A program made the translations under genes and the position numbers. 64,000 bases of DNA from DATEDA01 sp963744255. GTDB lineage: Bacteria > Pseudomonadota > Gammaproteobacteria > Burkholderiales > SG8-39. Below the pieces are notes generated by a model. That model saw nothing but the letters and a program-made list of their open reading frames with translations. It did not search any database and was not told the DNA's origin. Location: positions 25,341 to 89,340 of the forward strand of contig CAVUSZ010000037.1 in NCBI GenBank assembly GCA_963744255.1, read 5' to 3'. How positions within the stretch are numbered: the first letter of the stretch is position 1; each line of letters starts with the position of its first letter. Positions 1 through 8,419 of this stretch are shown here, piece after piece.

Positions 1-69
1 ATAGAACCTTCCCCTTTTTCATTTCTGCTTCCTCGGCTACCCTTCCCCTTTCGCCCTTCACCGTCCGCG

Positions 70-903
70 ATGTCCGCCATCCCCAAGCCCGAACCGCAGG
101 CTGCGGCCTACCTCACGGTCAGCAACATCGAGGTCATCTACGACCACGTGATCCTCGTCCTGAAGGGCGTGTCCCTGCAGGTGCAAAAAGGGCGGATCGT
201 CGCGCTCCTCGGCGCCAACGGCGCGGGCAAGACGACCACCCTGAAAGCGATCTCGAACCTGCTCCGCGCCGAGCGCGGCGACGTGACCAAAGGGTCGATC
301 GAGTTCGACGGCAGGCGCATCGACCGGCTGACGCCGAACGACCTGGTGCGCATGGGCGTGTGCCAGGTGATGGAAGGCCGGCACTGTTTCCAGCACCTCA
401 CCGTCGAGGAGAACCTGCTCACCGGCGCGTTCACCCGCTCGATCGGGCGCGCCGAGCTCGCCCGCGACCTCGATCTCGTCTATCAGTATTTCCCGCGGTT
501 GCGCGAGCGCCGGAACTCCCTCGCCGGCTACACCTCGGGGGGCGAACAGCAGATGACCGCGATCGGGCGGGCGCTGATGGCGCGGCCGAAGATGATCCTG
601 CTCGACGAGCCGTCGATGGGGCTCGCGCCGCAGCTCGTGGAGGAGATCTTCGAGATCGTCCGTGATCTCAACCGGAAGGAAGGCGTCTCGTTCCTGCTCG
701 CCGAGCAGAACACCAACATCGCGCTGCGCTACGCCGACTACGGCTACATTCTCGAGAACGGGCGCGTGGTGATGGACGGCGAGGCGTCGCGTCTCCGCGA
801 GAACGACGACGTGAAGGAGTTCTATCTCGGCCTGTCGACCGCCGGCCGGAAGAGCTTCCGCGACACCAAGTTCTATCGCCGCCGGAAGCGCTGGCTCTCG
901 TGA
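70..903 (+). CDS. livF: ABC transporter ATP-binding protein, LivF type
   Basis: ATPase subunit of a branched-chain amino acid or related organic-acid importer, acting on the cytoplasmic face of the membrane with LivH/M-like permeases that must lie outside the window. Visible motifs in order are the Walker A segment GANGAGKTT near residue 50, the ABC signature TSGGEQQ near 155, and Walker B MILLDEPSMGLAP near 175, followed by a switch-region His-like segment AEQNTN. The 277-residue length is slightly above the usual 235-250 because of a short N-terminal extension and a basic C-terminal tail. The stop overlaps the next start (GTGA), so it is co-transcribed with the CoA ligase. The substrate is not certain from sequence; aromatic or fatty acids are possible given the neighbouring ligase. 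Confidence 0.9.
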   Translation: MSAIPKPEPQAAAYLTVSNIEVIYDHVILVLKGVSLQVQKGRIVALLGANGAGKTTTLKAISNLLRAERGDVTKGSIEFDGRRIDRLTPNDLVRMGVCQVMEGRHCFQHLTVEENLLTGAFTRSIGRAELARDLDLVYQYFPRLRERRNSLAGYTSGGEQQMTAIGRALMARPKMILLDEPSMGLAPQLVEEIFEIVRDLNRKEGVSFLLAEQNTNIALRYADYGYILENGRVVMDGEASRLRENDDVKEFYLGLSTAGRKSFRDTKFYRRRKRWLS

Positions 904-2162
904 GCCCGCCGATGCCCGATTTCTACGATGCGCTCGAGACCCGCGATCCGGCGCTGCGGGAGCGCGAGCTTCTGGAGCGGCTGCCGGGCCAGGTCGCACA
1001 CGCGAAGGCGAACGCGCCCGGCTTCGCCCGTATCCTGAAGGATGTCGATCCGCGCGCGGTGACCTCGCGCGCCGCGCTTTCGCAGCTCCCCGTCACCCGG
1101 AAGTCCGACCTGAAGGCACTCCAGGCGGAGCTTCACCCCCTGGGCGGCCTCAACGCCACGCCGGTCGGGAAGCTCGCGAAGATCTTCGTGTCCCCGGGCC
1201 AGCTCTACGAGCCGGAAGGCCATGGGCGCGACTGGTGGCGCACGGCGCGCGCGCTGCACGCGGCCGGTTTCCGCGGCGGCGACCTCGTCGTCAACACCTT
1301 TGCCTATCACTTCACCCCTGCCGGCTCTATGCTCGAGAACGGCGCGCTCGCGTGCGGGTGCACCGTCGTGCCGACGGGCGTCGGCCAGACCGAGATGCAG
1401 GTGTCCACGATCGTCGACCTCGGCGTCAACGGCTACATCGGAACGCCGTCGTTCCTCAAGGTGCTCGTCGAAAAGGCGGCCGAGCTGAAGATCGATATCT
1501 CGGGCCTGAAGAAGGCCGCAGTGGGCGCGGAGTACCTGCCCCCGGCGCTGCGCAACGCGATGGCCGAGCGCGGGTTGAGCGTGATGCAGTCCTATGCGAC
1601 CGCCGACCTCGGGCTGATCGCCTACGAGAGCCGCGGGCCGGACGGCAGCGTATGCGAGGGCATGGTCGTCGACGAGGGGTGTCTTCTCGAGATCGTGCGG
1701 CCCGGCACCGGCGACCCGGTGCCTGCGGGCGAGGTCGGCGAGGTGGTCGTCACGAGCTTCAACCCCGACTATCCGCTGATCCGGTTCGCAACCGGCGATC
1801 TCTCGGCCGTGCTCCCCGCTCCGAGTCCGTGCGGCCGCACCAACGTCCGCATCAAGGGCTGGATGGGGCGCGCCGACCAGGCGACCAAGGTGAGGGGCAT
1901 GTTCGTGCAGCCCGCGCAAGTTGCGCAGGTCTTGAAGCGCCATCCCGACATCCGGCGCGCGCGGCTGGTCGTCGACCAGGCCGACGGGCAGGATCGGATG
2001 ACATTGCACTGCGAGGTCGAGTCCCCGCGCGCCGGGCTCGCGGAGGCGGTCGTCGCGACGATCCGCGACGTGACCAAACTGCGCGGCGAGGTTGCCCTTC
2101 GCCAGCCGGGCGAGCTGCCGAACGACGGCAAGGTCGTCGAGGACGCCCGGAAATACGACTGA
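900..2162 (+). CDS. AMP-dependent CoA ligase, phenylacetate-CoA ligase-like
   Basis: Member of the adenylate-forming PaaK-like ligase family, which activates a carboxylic acid through an acyl-AMP and then makes the CoA thioester. The 420-residue length fits PaaK-like proteins. Recognisable parts are the central region around residues 95-160 with GTP-like loops (FVSPGQLYEP, GTPSFLK), the QSYATADLG segment near 225, RFATGDLS near 297 (hinge Asp) and the C-terminal KVRGMFVQPAQV segment near 325. The GTG start overlaps the upstream stop; an ATG at 912 (MPDFYDALETRD) is an equally good start. Being coupled to a LivF ATPase suggests uptake followed by activation of the same acid. The actual substrate cannot be read from the sequence. 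Confidence 0.85.
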   Translation: MSPPMPDFYDALETRDPALRERELLERLPGQVAHAKANAPGFARILKDVDPRAVTSRAALSQLPVTRKSDLKALQAELHPLGGLNATPVGKLAKIFVSPGQLYEPEGHGRDWWRTARALHAAGFRGGDLVVNTFAYHFTPAGSMLENGALACGCTVVPTGVGQTEMQVSTIVDLGVNGYIGTPSFLKVLVEKAAELKIDISGLKKAAVGAEYLPPALRNAMAERGLSVMQSYATADLGLIAYESRGPDGSVCEGMVVDEGCLLEIVRPGTGDPVPAGEVGEVVVTSFNPDYPLIRFATGDLSAVLPAPSPCGRTNVRIKGWMGRADQATKVRGMFVQPAQVAQVLKRHPDIRRARLVVDQADGQDRMTLHCEVESPRAGLAEAVVATIRDVTKLRGEVALRQPGELPNDGKVVEDARKYD

Positions 2163-2196
2163 ACGGCGTGCGAATGCGCTGCGTCGGGCACGAATC

Positions 2197-2364
2197 ATGA
2201 TCGAGCTGCCGATGGCGGTGCCGTTCGTCGTGCTCGTGCTCGCGGCGGTCGTCGCGATGCTCGGATTCCGCAGAACCTCGGTGTGGGTGTGGTTCGTCGC
2301 GCTGGTCGCGATGGTGTACGTGTTCCAGAGCCACGTCACCGACCCGCTCACGATCGCCCTCTGA
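2197..2364 (+). CDS. small membrane protein, DUF5993-like
   Basis: A 55-residue protein with two hydrophobic helices (about residues 5-21 and 26-43) and the C-terminal motif HVTDPL, which I recognise as characteristic of DUF5993 proteins. These are typically encoded next to dsbB, and here dsbB begins 10 nt after its stop. The ATG at 2197 is preferred over an in-frame upstream start inside the ligase gene, because the upstream residues are the basic, nonconserved reading of the ligase 3' end. Function is unknown; the position suggests a partner or helper of the disulfide-bond oxidase. Confidence 0.7.
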   Translation: MIELPMAVPFVVLVLAAVVAMLGFRRTSVWVWFVALVAMVYVFQSHVTDPLTIAL

Positions 2365-2373
2365 AGGACCGCC

Positions 2374-2913
2374 ATGGCCGCCTTCGCGCGCGCCCTCAAC
2401 GCCCTCGCGCTCCTCGGCGTCTGCGCCGTGCTCGCGGTCGCCTTCTACTGGCAGATTGCGCGCGGCGAGCTGCCCTGTCCCTTGTGCCTGCTGCAGCGCG
2501 CGGCGTTCCTCGGCGCCGGGCTCGGCTTCATGCTCAATATCCGGTTCGGCTCCGCCGAGTCGCATTACGGCGTCGTGATCGTAAGCGCGCTCGTCGGCGC
2601 GGCGTTCGCGGCGCGCCAGGTGCTCCTGCACATCGTGCCCGGCACCGGGGAGTACGGATCGGCGCTCTTCGGCTGGCACTTCTACACCTGGGCGCTGGTC
2701 GCGTTCTTCGTCATGGCGTTCGTCGCGGCGGCGTTGCTCTTCATCGGCGCGCAGTTCGCCGAAGGGGTGAACGACCGGCGACCGACCCCGGCGGCGCAGG
2801 TGCTCGGCTGGCTGTTCGTGCTGATCGCGGTGGCCAACGCCGTGTCGACGCTGCTCGAATGCGGTTTCGGGCCGTGCCCCGACAATCCGACTGGATACGA
2901 GCTGCTGCAGTAG
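2374..2913 (+). CDS. dsbB: disulfide bond formation protein B
   Basis: Inner-membrane quinone reductase that re-oxidises DsbA. The 179-residue protein has four hydrophobic helices and the two periplasmic Cys pairs expected: CPLC in the first loop (residues about 33-36, CPLCLLQR) and the second pair in LECGFGPCP near the C-terminus. No DsbA is seen nearby. It directly follows the DUF5993 small gene, a common pairing, and both probably share a transcript. Confidence 0.9.
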   Translation: MAAFARALNALALLGVCAVLAVAFYWQIARGELPCPLCLLQRAAFLGAGLGFMLNIRFGSAESHYGVVIVSALVGAAFAARQVLLHIVPGTGEYGSALFGWHFYTWALVAFFVMAFVAAALLFIGAQFAEGVNDRRPTPAAQVLGWLFVLIAVANAVSTLLECGFGPCPDNPTGYELLQ

Positions 2914-2944
2914 GCCGAGCATGGGCGTCTGAAAGGGAACGACG

Positions 2945-4000
2945 ATGAGCTTCTATGCATACCTGCGCGCCGGCGACGCGCGCTACCAGGAGCGCTTCGG
3001 CCTCGACTTCGACGAGTTCGCGCCCGGCCAGCGCTTCAGGCACCGGCCGGGCGTCACGCTCTCCCAGCAGGACAACCTCGACGAGGCGCTCGACACGCTG
3101 AACGCCGCGATGCTGCACTACGATGCGCATTACGCGGCACAGACGACCTGGAAGAGGCCGCTGATGGTATCGACCGTCACCCTGCAGCGGGTGATCGGCA
3201 TGGCCTCGCGCACGTTCGGGCGGAAGAAGGCCATCCTCGGCTTCGCCGAGATCGCGCTGACCGGCCCGGTGTTCGGCGGCGACACGCTCTACTCCGAATC
3301 GGAGATCGCCGGCGTGCGCGACGGCGATGACGACCACGGCGTCGTCACCGTGATCTCGCGCGGCGTGAGCCCCGAAGGCAAGGAGGTCGCGAAGCTCACC
3401 TATGACCTCGCGGTATACCGACGCGGCAGGCATCCGGACGAGGCCGGCCGGCCTGCGGCGACGCCGGTAGAGGAGGAGCGCTTCCTGCTGTATGCGAAGC
3501 TCCCCGACGGCACGCTCGTCGAGCGCTACGGTATCTTCTTCGAGGACGCCCGCCCCGGCGAGACCTTCGTCCACTACCCGCGCCGGACGTTCTACCGCGA
3601 CGAGGCCGCCGAGCATGCGTGGCGCTCGCTCGAGGCGAACCCGCAGTTCCACGACCAGTCGTGGATCGAGCGGCACCAGGACGGACGGCACCGCATCCAG
3701 GAGTCGTGGCTGATCGCCGCTGCGACCGCTGCGACCACGCGTACCTTCGGCCGGGTCGTCGCGAACCTCGGCTGGACGGACATCAAGCTCCCGACGCCGG
3801 TCTACGCCGGCGACACGACCGAGGCCGAGTCGACGATCGTCGACAAGCGCGAGTCGAAGTCGCGCCCGGACGAAGGCATCCTCACGGTCGACACGCGCGC
3901 CTACAACCAGCGCCGGGAGCTGGTGCTCTCGTACCGGCGCAACCTTCTGGTGTACAAGCGCAGCGCCGAGACACCCTATGCAAAGGCCGGCTACGCATGA
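2945..4000 (+). CDS. MaoC-like hydratase with two hot-dog domains (mesaconyl-CoA hydratase-like)
   Basis: A 351-residue protein made of two MaoC/hot-dog halves. The first half covers about residues 1-165; the second begins at YGIFFEDARPGETF near residue 196 and ends near 340. Related double-hot-dog enzymes hydrate mesaconyl-CoA or methylfumaryl-CoA to beta-methylmalyl-CoA. The next gene, overlapping by ATGA, encodes a CitE-like lyase, which in known pathways cleaves exactly that product to glyoxylate and propionyl-CoA. The pair therefore looks like a C4/C5 dicarboxyl-CoA degrading module. The precise substrate is inferred from the pairing, not from recognised active-site residues. Confidence 0.75.
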   Translation: MSFYAYLRAGDARYQERFGLDFDEFAPGQRFRHRPGVTLSQQDNLDEALDTLNAAMLHYDAHYAAQTTWKRPLMVSTVTLQRVIGMASRTFGRKKAILGFAEIALTGPVFGGDTLYSESEIAGVRDGDDDHGVVTVISRGVSPEGKEVAKLTYDLAVYRRGRHPDEAGRPAATPVEEERFLLYAKLPDGTLVERYGIFFEDARPGETFVHYPRRTFYRDEAAEHAWRSLEANPQFHDQSWIERHQDGRHRIQESWLIAAATAATTRTFGRVVANLGWTDIKLPTPVYAGDTTEAESTIVDKRESKSRPDEGILTVDTRAYNQRRELVLSYRRNLLVYKRSAETPYAKAGYA

Positions 4001-4851
4001 GTACCCCCGTCCCCGACGTCGCCCTCTGCCGCGTTCTCCTTTTCACCCCGGGTAACCGGCCGGACCGCTTCGCCAAGGCGGCCGCGACCGGCGCCGACGG
4101 CCTGATCCTCGATCTCGAGGACGCAGTATCGGCGGCGGGCAAGGACGACGCGCGCGCGACGCTCGTCGAGCACTTCCGCGCCGGGCACCGTGGCCTCGCG
4201 CCGGGGCAGGTCTGCGGGCTGCGCGTGAACAACATCCACACGGCCGCCGGTGTGCGCGACCTCGACGCGCTCGTAACCGCCGGCGTCGCGCCCGGCTTCA
4301 TCCTGCTGCCCAAGGTCGAGTCGGCGTTCGAGCCGCGGCTGTACGCGCGGCTGATCGCCGGGGTGCCGCTCGTCTGCACCATCGAATCCGCGCGCGGGTT
4401 GGAGGCAGCAGCCGAGATCGCCAACGCGGATCCGCGCGTGCGCGCGCTCGCGTTCGGCGGCGTGGATCTCGCCGCCGACCTGCGCGCCGAGGTTGCCTGG
4501 GAGTCGCTTCTGTGGGCGCGGGGGCGCATCGTGCAGGCCGCGGCGACCGCCGGGATCGCCGCGATCGACGTCCCGCACGTCGTCATCGACGACGAACCGG
4601 GGCTGCGCGGCGACGCGATGCGCGCGAAGGCGATGGGCTACACGGCGAAGCTCGCCATCCATCCGAAGCAGGTGCCGACCATTCTCGAGGTCTTCACGCC
4701 CACTCCCGCCGAGATCGAGCGCGCGCGCGGCATCCTGGCGGCATGCGAGGCTGCGGGCGGGAACGTGGTCGAGTACCGGGGGAAGATGGTGGACGGCCCG
4801 GTCGTGAAATCGGCGCAGCAGGTCCTTGCCCGCGTCGGGCGCCAGCGGTAG
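3997..4851 (+). CDS. HpcH/HpaI aldolase, CitE/malyl-CoA lyase-like
   Basis: A 284-residue TIM-barrel lyase of the CitE family. Recognisable segments are LLFTPGNRPDRFAKA at the N-terminus, LDLEDAV near residue 42 (metal-binding acidic pair), a basic substrate Arg in GLRVNN, PKVES near 107 and the IHPKQV segment near 222 that binds CoA in the family. The start at 3997 is set by the ATGA overlap with the hydratase and by conservation beginning there. Likely reaction is retro-aldol cleavage of a malyl-CoA type thioester made by the upstream hydratase. A citramalyl-CoA or beta-methylmalyl-CoA substrate are both possible. Confidence 0.82.
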   Translation: MSTPVPDVALCRVLLFTPGNRPDRFAKAAATGADGLILDLEDAVSAAGKDDARATLVEHFRAGHRGLAPGQVCGLRVNNIHTAAGVRDLDALVTAGVAPGFILLPKVESAFEPRLYARLIAGVPLVCTIESARGLEAAAEIANADPRVRALAFGGVDLAADLRAEVAWESLLWARGRIVQAAATAGIAAIDVPHVVIDDEPGLRGDAMRAKAMGYTAKLAIHPKQVPTILEVFTPTPAEIERARGILAACEAAGGNVVEYRGKMVDGPVVKSAQQVLARVGRQR

Positions 4852-4984
4852 CGGATCGCCGCGAACGCGAGCGGGGTCGTGTAGGATGCGGTCCCCGCCA
4901 TGCGACTGCCGCGTACGCAATAGCCCCCCTCGATGCAGCAGCAGCCTACCGCCCGCCGGTTCGCGCGACCGAGGGTCGCCACGA

Positions 4985-5816
4985 GTGATCCGTGCGCTCG
5001 CCCTCATCGCCGGTCTCGCGCTCCCCGGGGTCGGCGACACCCAGGGCTTTCTCTCGAACGCGCCCTACGTCCCGACTCCGCAATCGACGGTCGACCGGAT
5101 GCTCGAGCTCGCGAAGGTCGGGCCGAACGACTTCGTGATCGACCTTGGCTCGGGCGACGGCCGCATCCCGATCACCGCCGCGAAGCGGTTCGGCGCACGC
5201 GCCGTCGGCATCGAGATCGAGGCGGACCTGATCGAGAAGAGCCGCTTCGACGCGCGCTGGGCCGGCGTGGCCGACCGGGTCTCGTTCAAGATCGAGGATC
5301 TGTTCACGACCGATCTCCGCGCGGCGACGGTGCTGACGCTCTATCTCTTCCGCGAGCTGAACATCAGCTGCGGCCGCGCATCCTCGAGCAGATGCGCTCC
5401 GGGCACGCGCGTCGTCACCCACGACTGGGACATGGGCGAGTGGGAGCCGGACGTGGCGGAGATCAATCCCGCGCCGGACAAGCCGGTCGGCATCGATCGC
5501 AACAGCAAGATCTTTCTCTGGTACGTCCCGGCGAGAATGGCAGGTCGCTGGCGGCTCGAGACGACCCTTGCGCAAGGGCGTCCGGCGACGATCACGCTCG
5601 CGCAGGAGTTCCAGCGCTTCGACGGCGGGCTCGAGCACGACGGTCTGCGGCACGCGATCGCCGGCGGCCGCGCGCGCGGCACGGCGATCCGGTTCACGGT
5701 GTCCGGTGCTTCGCCCTTCTCCGGTGTGTACGAAGGCGCAGCCGAGGGCGACGCGCTGCGCGGCGATATCGTGCGCGCCGGCGCCGTGGTCGGCCGCTTC
5801 ACTGCGAGTCGCCTAG
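4985..5816 (+). CDS. secreted class I methyltransferase-like protein, copy 1 (frame disturbed)
   Basis: Starts at a GTG followed by a hydrophobic leader (ALALIAGLALPG), suggesting export. The SAM-binding core is clear: IDLGSGDGRIPITAAKRFG near residue 50 and an acidic motif at the end of strand 2 (GIEIEAD). Around 5365-5400 the frame reads nonsense for about 13 codons, while the +1 frame gives the expected LRPRILEQMR segment, so a pair of compensating indels is likely. The 3' end is also unclear: the native frame runs through into the next copy without a stop, whereas a tag stop at 5814-5816 lies one frame over. The second half (WYVPARMAGRW onwards) is a beta-rich domain shared with copy 2. 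Substrate unknown. Confidence 0.6.
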
Positions 5817-6656
5817 TGAGCAAAGCTCCGGTCGCTCGCCGCGCTCGCGGCGCTCGTCCTCGTGCCCGTCTTCGCCGCGGAAGAAGTCCCCTATGTCCAG
5901 ACCCCGCAGCCGGTCGTCGACGCGATGCTCAAGCTCGCCGGCGTGAACGGGCGGGACTTCCTCATCGACCTCGGGTCCGGCGACGGCCGCATCCCGATCA
6001 CGGCGGCGAAGCGCTTCGGCACGCGGGGCTACGGCGTCGACTACGTCGGGTCGCTCGTCCAGCTGGCGAACGACGAACGCCGCCAAGGCCGGGCGTCGCC
6101 GATCGCGTGCGGTTCGAGGAGCGCGACATCTTCAAGACCGACGTCTCCGCCGCGACGGTGGTCGCGTTCTACCTGCTGCCCGATTTCAATCTGGAGCTGC
6201 GGCCGAAGCTGCTCGAGGAGCTGCGCCCCGGCACGCGTCTCGTCTCCCACGACGGCGACATGGGCGACTGGCCGCCGGACGCGAAGATCGTCGTGGACGC
6301 GCCGGGGAAGACCGTCGGCGTGGAGAAGAAGAGCACGATCTATCTCTGGGTGGTGCCGGCGATGGTGATGGGCGAGTGGAAGACCCGCGTGCCGCTCGCC
6401 GGGGGAGCGCGCGAGGTCACGCTCGACCTGGCGCAGAGCTTCCAGTCGCTCTCGGGCGCCGCGACCGTGCGCGGGAAGAACATCGCCGCTCGAGCGGGCG
6501 TACGTGCGAGGGCAGTTCGTCTTCTTCCGCTTTCCCTACGCCGGCGGGAGCGTGCGCTTCGAGGGCCGCGCGACGAAGGACCGCATCGTCGGCAAGGTCA
6601 CGACGCCCGACGGCCGCACGCATCCCTGGCGCGCGCTCCGCGCCGAGCAGGACTAG
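5817..6656 (+). pseudogene. secreted class I methyltransferase-like protein, copy 2 (frameshifted)
   Basis: Tandem paralogue of the preceding gene. A signal peptide (LAALAALVLVPVFA), EEVPYVQTPQPVVD and IDLGSGDGRIPITAAKRFG are read in one frame up to about 6080. From about 6090 the matching continuation (VADRVRFEERDIFKTD, LELRPKLLEELRPGTRLVSH, IYLWVVPAMVMGEWK) lies in another frame, and from about 6485 the conserved C-terminus (LERAYVRGQFVFFRFPYAGG to a tag stop at 6654) is in a third. The GTG at 5817 is also one base out of frame with the leader. Either the gene is decayed or the sequence has several 1-nt errors. It ends 1 bp before the convergent rhomboid gene. Confidence 0.6.
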
Positions 6657-6657
6657 G

Positions 6658-7281
6658 CTACCGGCCGACCGCCGCCCGCCGTCGCCAGTAGCGCAGAGTG
6701 AGGTACCCGCCCAGCATTCCGCCGAGATGGGCGAAATGGGCGACGCCCGCCTGCGTGCCGGTCACCCCCAGATACAGCTCGATCGCGGCATAAACGATGA
6801 CGAACAGCCACGCCGGCATCGGGATCGGCGGAATGAGCAGCACGATCGTCCGGCGCGGGAAATGCATCCCGTAGGCGAGGAGCAGGCCGAACACGCCGCC
6901 CGAAGCGCCGATCGTCGGGTAGTACGATCCGGTCGAAGCCGAAACGACGAGCTGCGTGATCCCCGCGGCGAGCACCGCCGCGAACCAGTAGGCGAGGTAG
7001 CGCCGCTGTCCGAACAGCCGCTCGAGCTCCGATCCGAACATCCACAGTGCGAACATGTTCAGAAAGAGATGCATGAAGCTGCCGTGCAGAAAACTGTAGG
7101 TGACGAGCTGCCACGGCTGGAAGGTGCCGACCGCTACGTCCGGAGCGAGGTCGGGCGACGCCCCGAGCGGCCACAGCGCGAAGTTGAGCAGGAACTTCAG
7201 CCCCGCGCCCTGCTGGACGATGTAAGCGAGCGTCGTCGCGACGATGAGGGCGAACGTTGCGGGCGGGACGGAGAGAGGCAT
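6658..7281 (-). CDS. rhomboid family intramembrane serine protease
   Basis: A 207-residue six-helix membrane protease. The catalytic Ser is S127 in GASGG (residues 125-129), the catalytic His is H185 in AHFAHLGG, and the HGSFMHLFLNM segment (66-76) supplies the oxyanion His/Asn. The WQLVTYSFLHG stretch is typical of the bacterial rhomboid family. It is transcribed convergently to the methyltransferase pair, with its stop one base from their end, and divergently from the OsmC gene. Substrates unknown. Confidence 0.9.
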   Translation of the reverse strand: MPLSVPPATFALIVATTLAYIVQQGAGLKFLLNFALWPLGASPDLAPDVAVGTFQPWQLVTYSFLHGSFMHLFLNMFALWMFGSELERLFGQRRYLAYWFAAVLAAGITQLVVSASTGSYYPTIGASGGVFGLLLAYGMHFPRRTIVLLIPPIPMPAWLFVIVYAAIELYLGVTGTQAGVAHFAHLGGMLGGYLTLRYWRRRAAVGR

Positions 7282-7392
7282 TGCGGCGGGCCGAGGCGAG
7301 AGGGTACATGAGGCGCCGGATGCCGGAAATCAACCGATGTCCATTTTCCGCGGTCAGGTGCAAACTTCCGCCACGGCACCGAGGAGATCAGA

Positions 7393-7893
7393 ATGAACCG
7401 CGACCAGTTGCGCGCGCTCCAGGCACCGCTGAAGCAGCGCTACCGCGACGACCCGAATGCCGGCGTCATCACGCTCGAGGCCACGGGCCGGCTCGACGAA
7501 GGCGTCTCGTGCAGCGTGGAGACGGGCCGCGCGGTGGTCGCGGCCGGTTTGCATCCGGCGAGCGGCGGCAGCGGCCTGCAGGCCTGCTCCGGCGACATGC
7601 TGCTGCAGGCGCTGGTCGCCTGCGTTGGCGTGACGCTCTCCGCCGTGGCGACGTCGATGGGGATCGCCCTGCGCGGCGGGCAGCTGCGGGCCGAGGGCGA
7701 CCTCGATTTCCGTGGCACGCTCGGCGTTGCAAAGGATGCGCCGGTCGGATTCAGGCAGATTCGCCTCGCGATCGAGCTCGACTGCGATGCGCCGCCGGCC
7801 GAACGCGCGAAGCTCCTCGAGCTAACCGAGCGCTACTGTGTGGTCTATCAGACGCTCCGCAGCGGCCCGGAGACCCGCATCGTCCTCGTCTGA
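7393..7893 (+). CDS. OsmC family protein
   Basis: A 166-residue OsmC-fold protein, a family of thiol peroxidases that reduce organic hydroperoxides. The family's two redox positions appear as Cys in LLQALVACVGVTL (about residue 76) and in ERYCVVYQTL (about 146). The region GLHPASGGSGLQACSGD precedes the first. It has a Shine-Dalgarno-like GAGGAGATCAG just upstream of the ATG. The next gene starts 5 nt after its stop, so the two are probably co-transcribed. A second OsmC paralogue is at 43040-43504. Confidence 0.82.
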   Translation: MNRDQLRALQAPLKQRYRDDPNAGVITLEATGRLDEGVSCSVETGRAVVAAGLHPASGGSGLQACSGDMLLQALVACVGVTLSAVATSMGIALRGGQLRAEGDLDFRGTLGVAKDAPVGFRQIRLAIELDCDAPPAERAKLLELTERYCVVYQTLRSGPETRIVLV

Positions 7894-7897
7894 CCCG

Positions 7898-8356
7898 GTG
7901 CGCATCGGTCTCATCTCCGACACTCACGGCCTGCTGCGCGCCGAGGCGGTCGAGCGTCTGCGCGGCGCGGCGCATATCGTTCACGCCGGCGACATCGGCG
8001 CACCGGAGATCCTCGACAGCCTGTGCGCGCTCGCGCCACTCACCGCGGTGCGCGGCAACAACGACCGGGCGCCCTGGGCCCGCGCGGTGAGCGAGACCGA
8101 GGCGGTGCAGATCGGCGAGGTTCGCCTCTACGTGGTGCACGACCTCGCCGAACTGACCATCGATCCCGCGGCGGAAGGGTTCCGGGTGGTCGTGTCGGGG
8201 CACTCCCACCGACCGCGCATCGACGAGCGCGGCGGCGTGCTCTACGTGAACCCCGGCAGTGCCGGGCCGCGCCGGTTCCGGTTGCCGGTCGCGATCGCGC
8301 GCCTGGAGATCGACGGCGGGACGGTACGGGCAGCGATCGAGGAGCTTGCGCCATAG
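7898..8356 (+). CDS. metallophosphoesterase, YfcE/MJ0936 type
   Basis: A 152-residue calcineurin-like phosphoesterase read from a GTG start 5 nt after the osmC-like stop. All metal-ligand motifs of the family are visible: SDTHG (residues 7-11), HAGDIG (about 28-33), GNND (about 51-54), a His in VVHDLAE, and GHSHRP near 103. The short length matches the YfcE/MJ0936 group of phosphodiesterases. The physiological substrate is unknown. Confidence 0.86.
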   Translation: MRIGLISDTHGLLRAEAVERLRGAAHIVHAGDIGAPEILDSLCALAPLTAVRGNNDRAPWARAVSETEAVQIGEVRLYVVHDLAELTIDPAAEGFRVVVSGHSHRPRIDERGGVLYVNPGSAGPRRFRLPVAIARLEIDGGTVRAAIEELAP

Positions 8357-8419
8357 CGCGCAGCGGGACGACGCGCCCATCGTGGCAAGAAGCGCCAGGC
8401 ACGAGAAAGGTAGGGCCTC

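Noticed and set aside
873..2399. 508-residue minus-strand open frame opposite the CoA ligase
   Set aside because: Shadow of the ligase gene with no recognisable domain.
4826..6691. Single 621-codon methyltransferase fusion gene
   Set aside because: The frame passes through a nonsense-like middle (ARRARGARPRARLRRGRSP) between the two copies; two tandem genes with indels explain it better.
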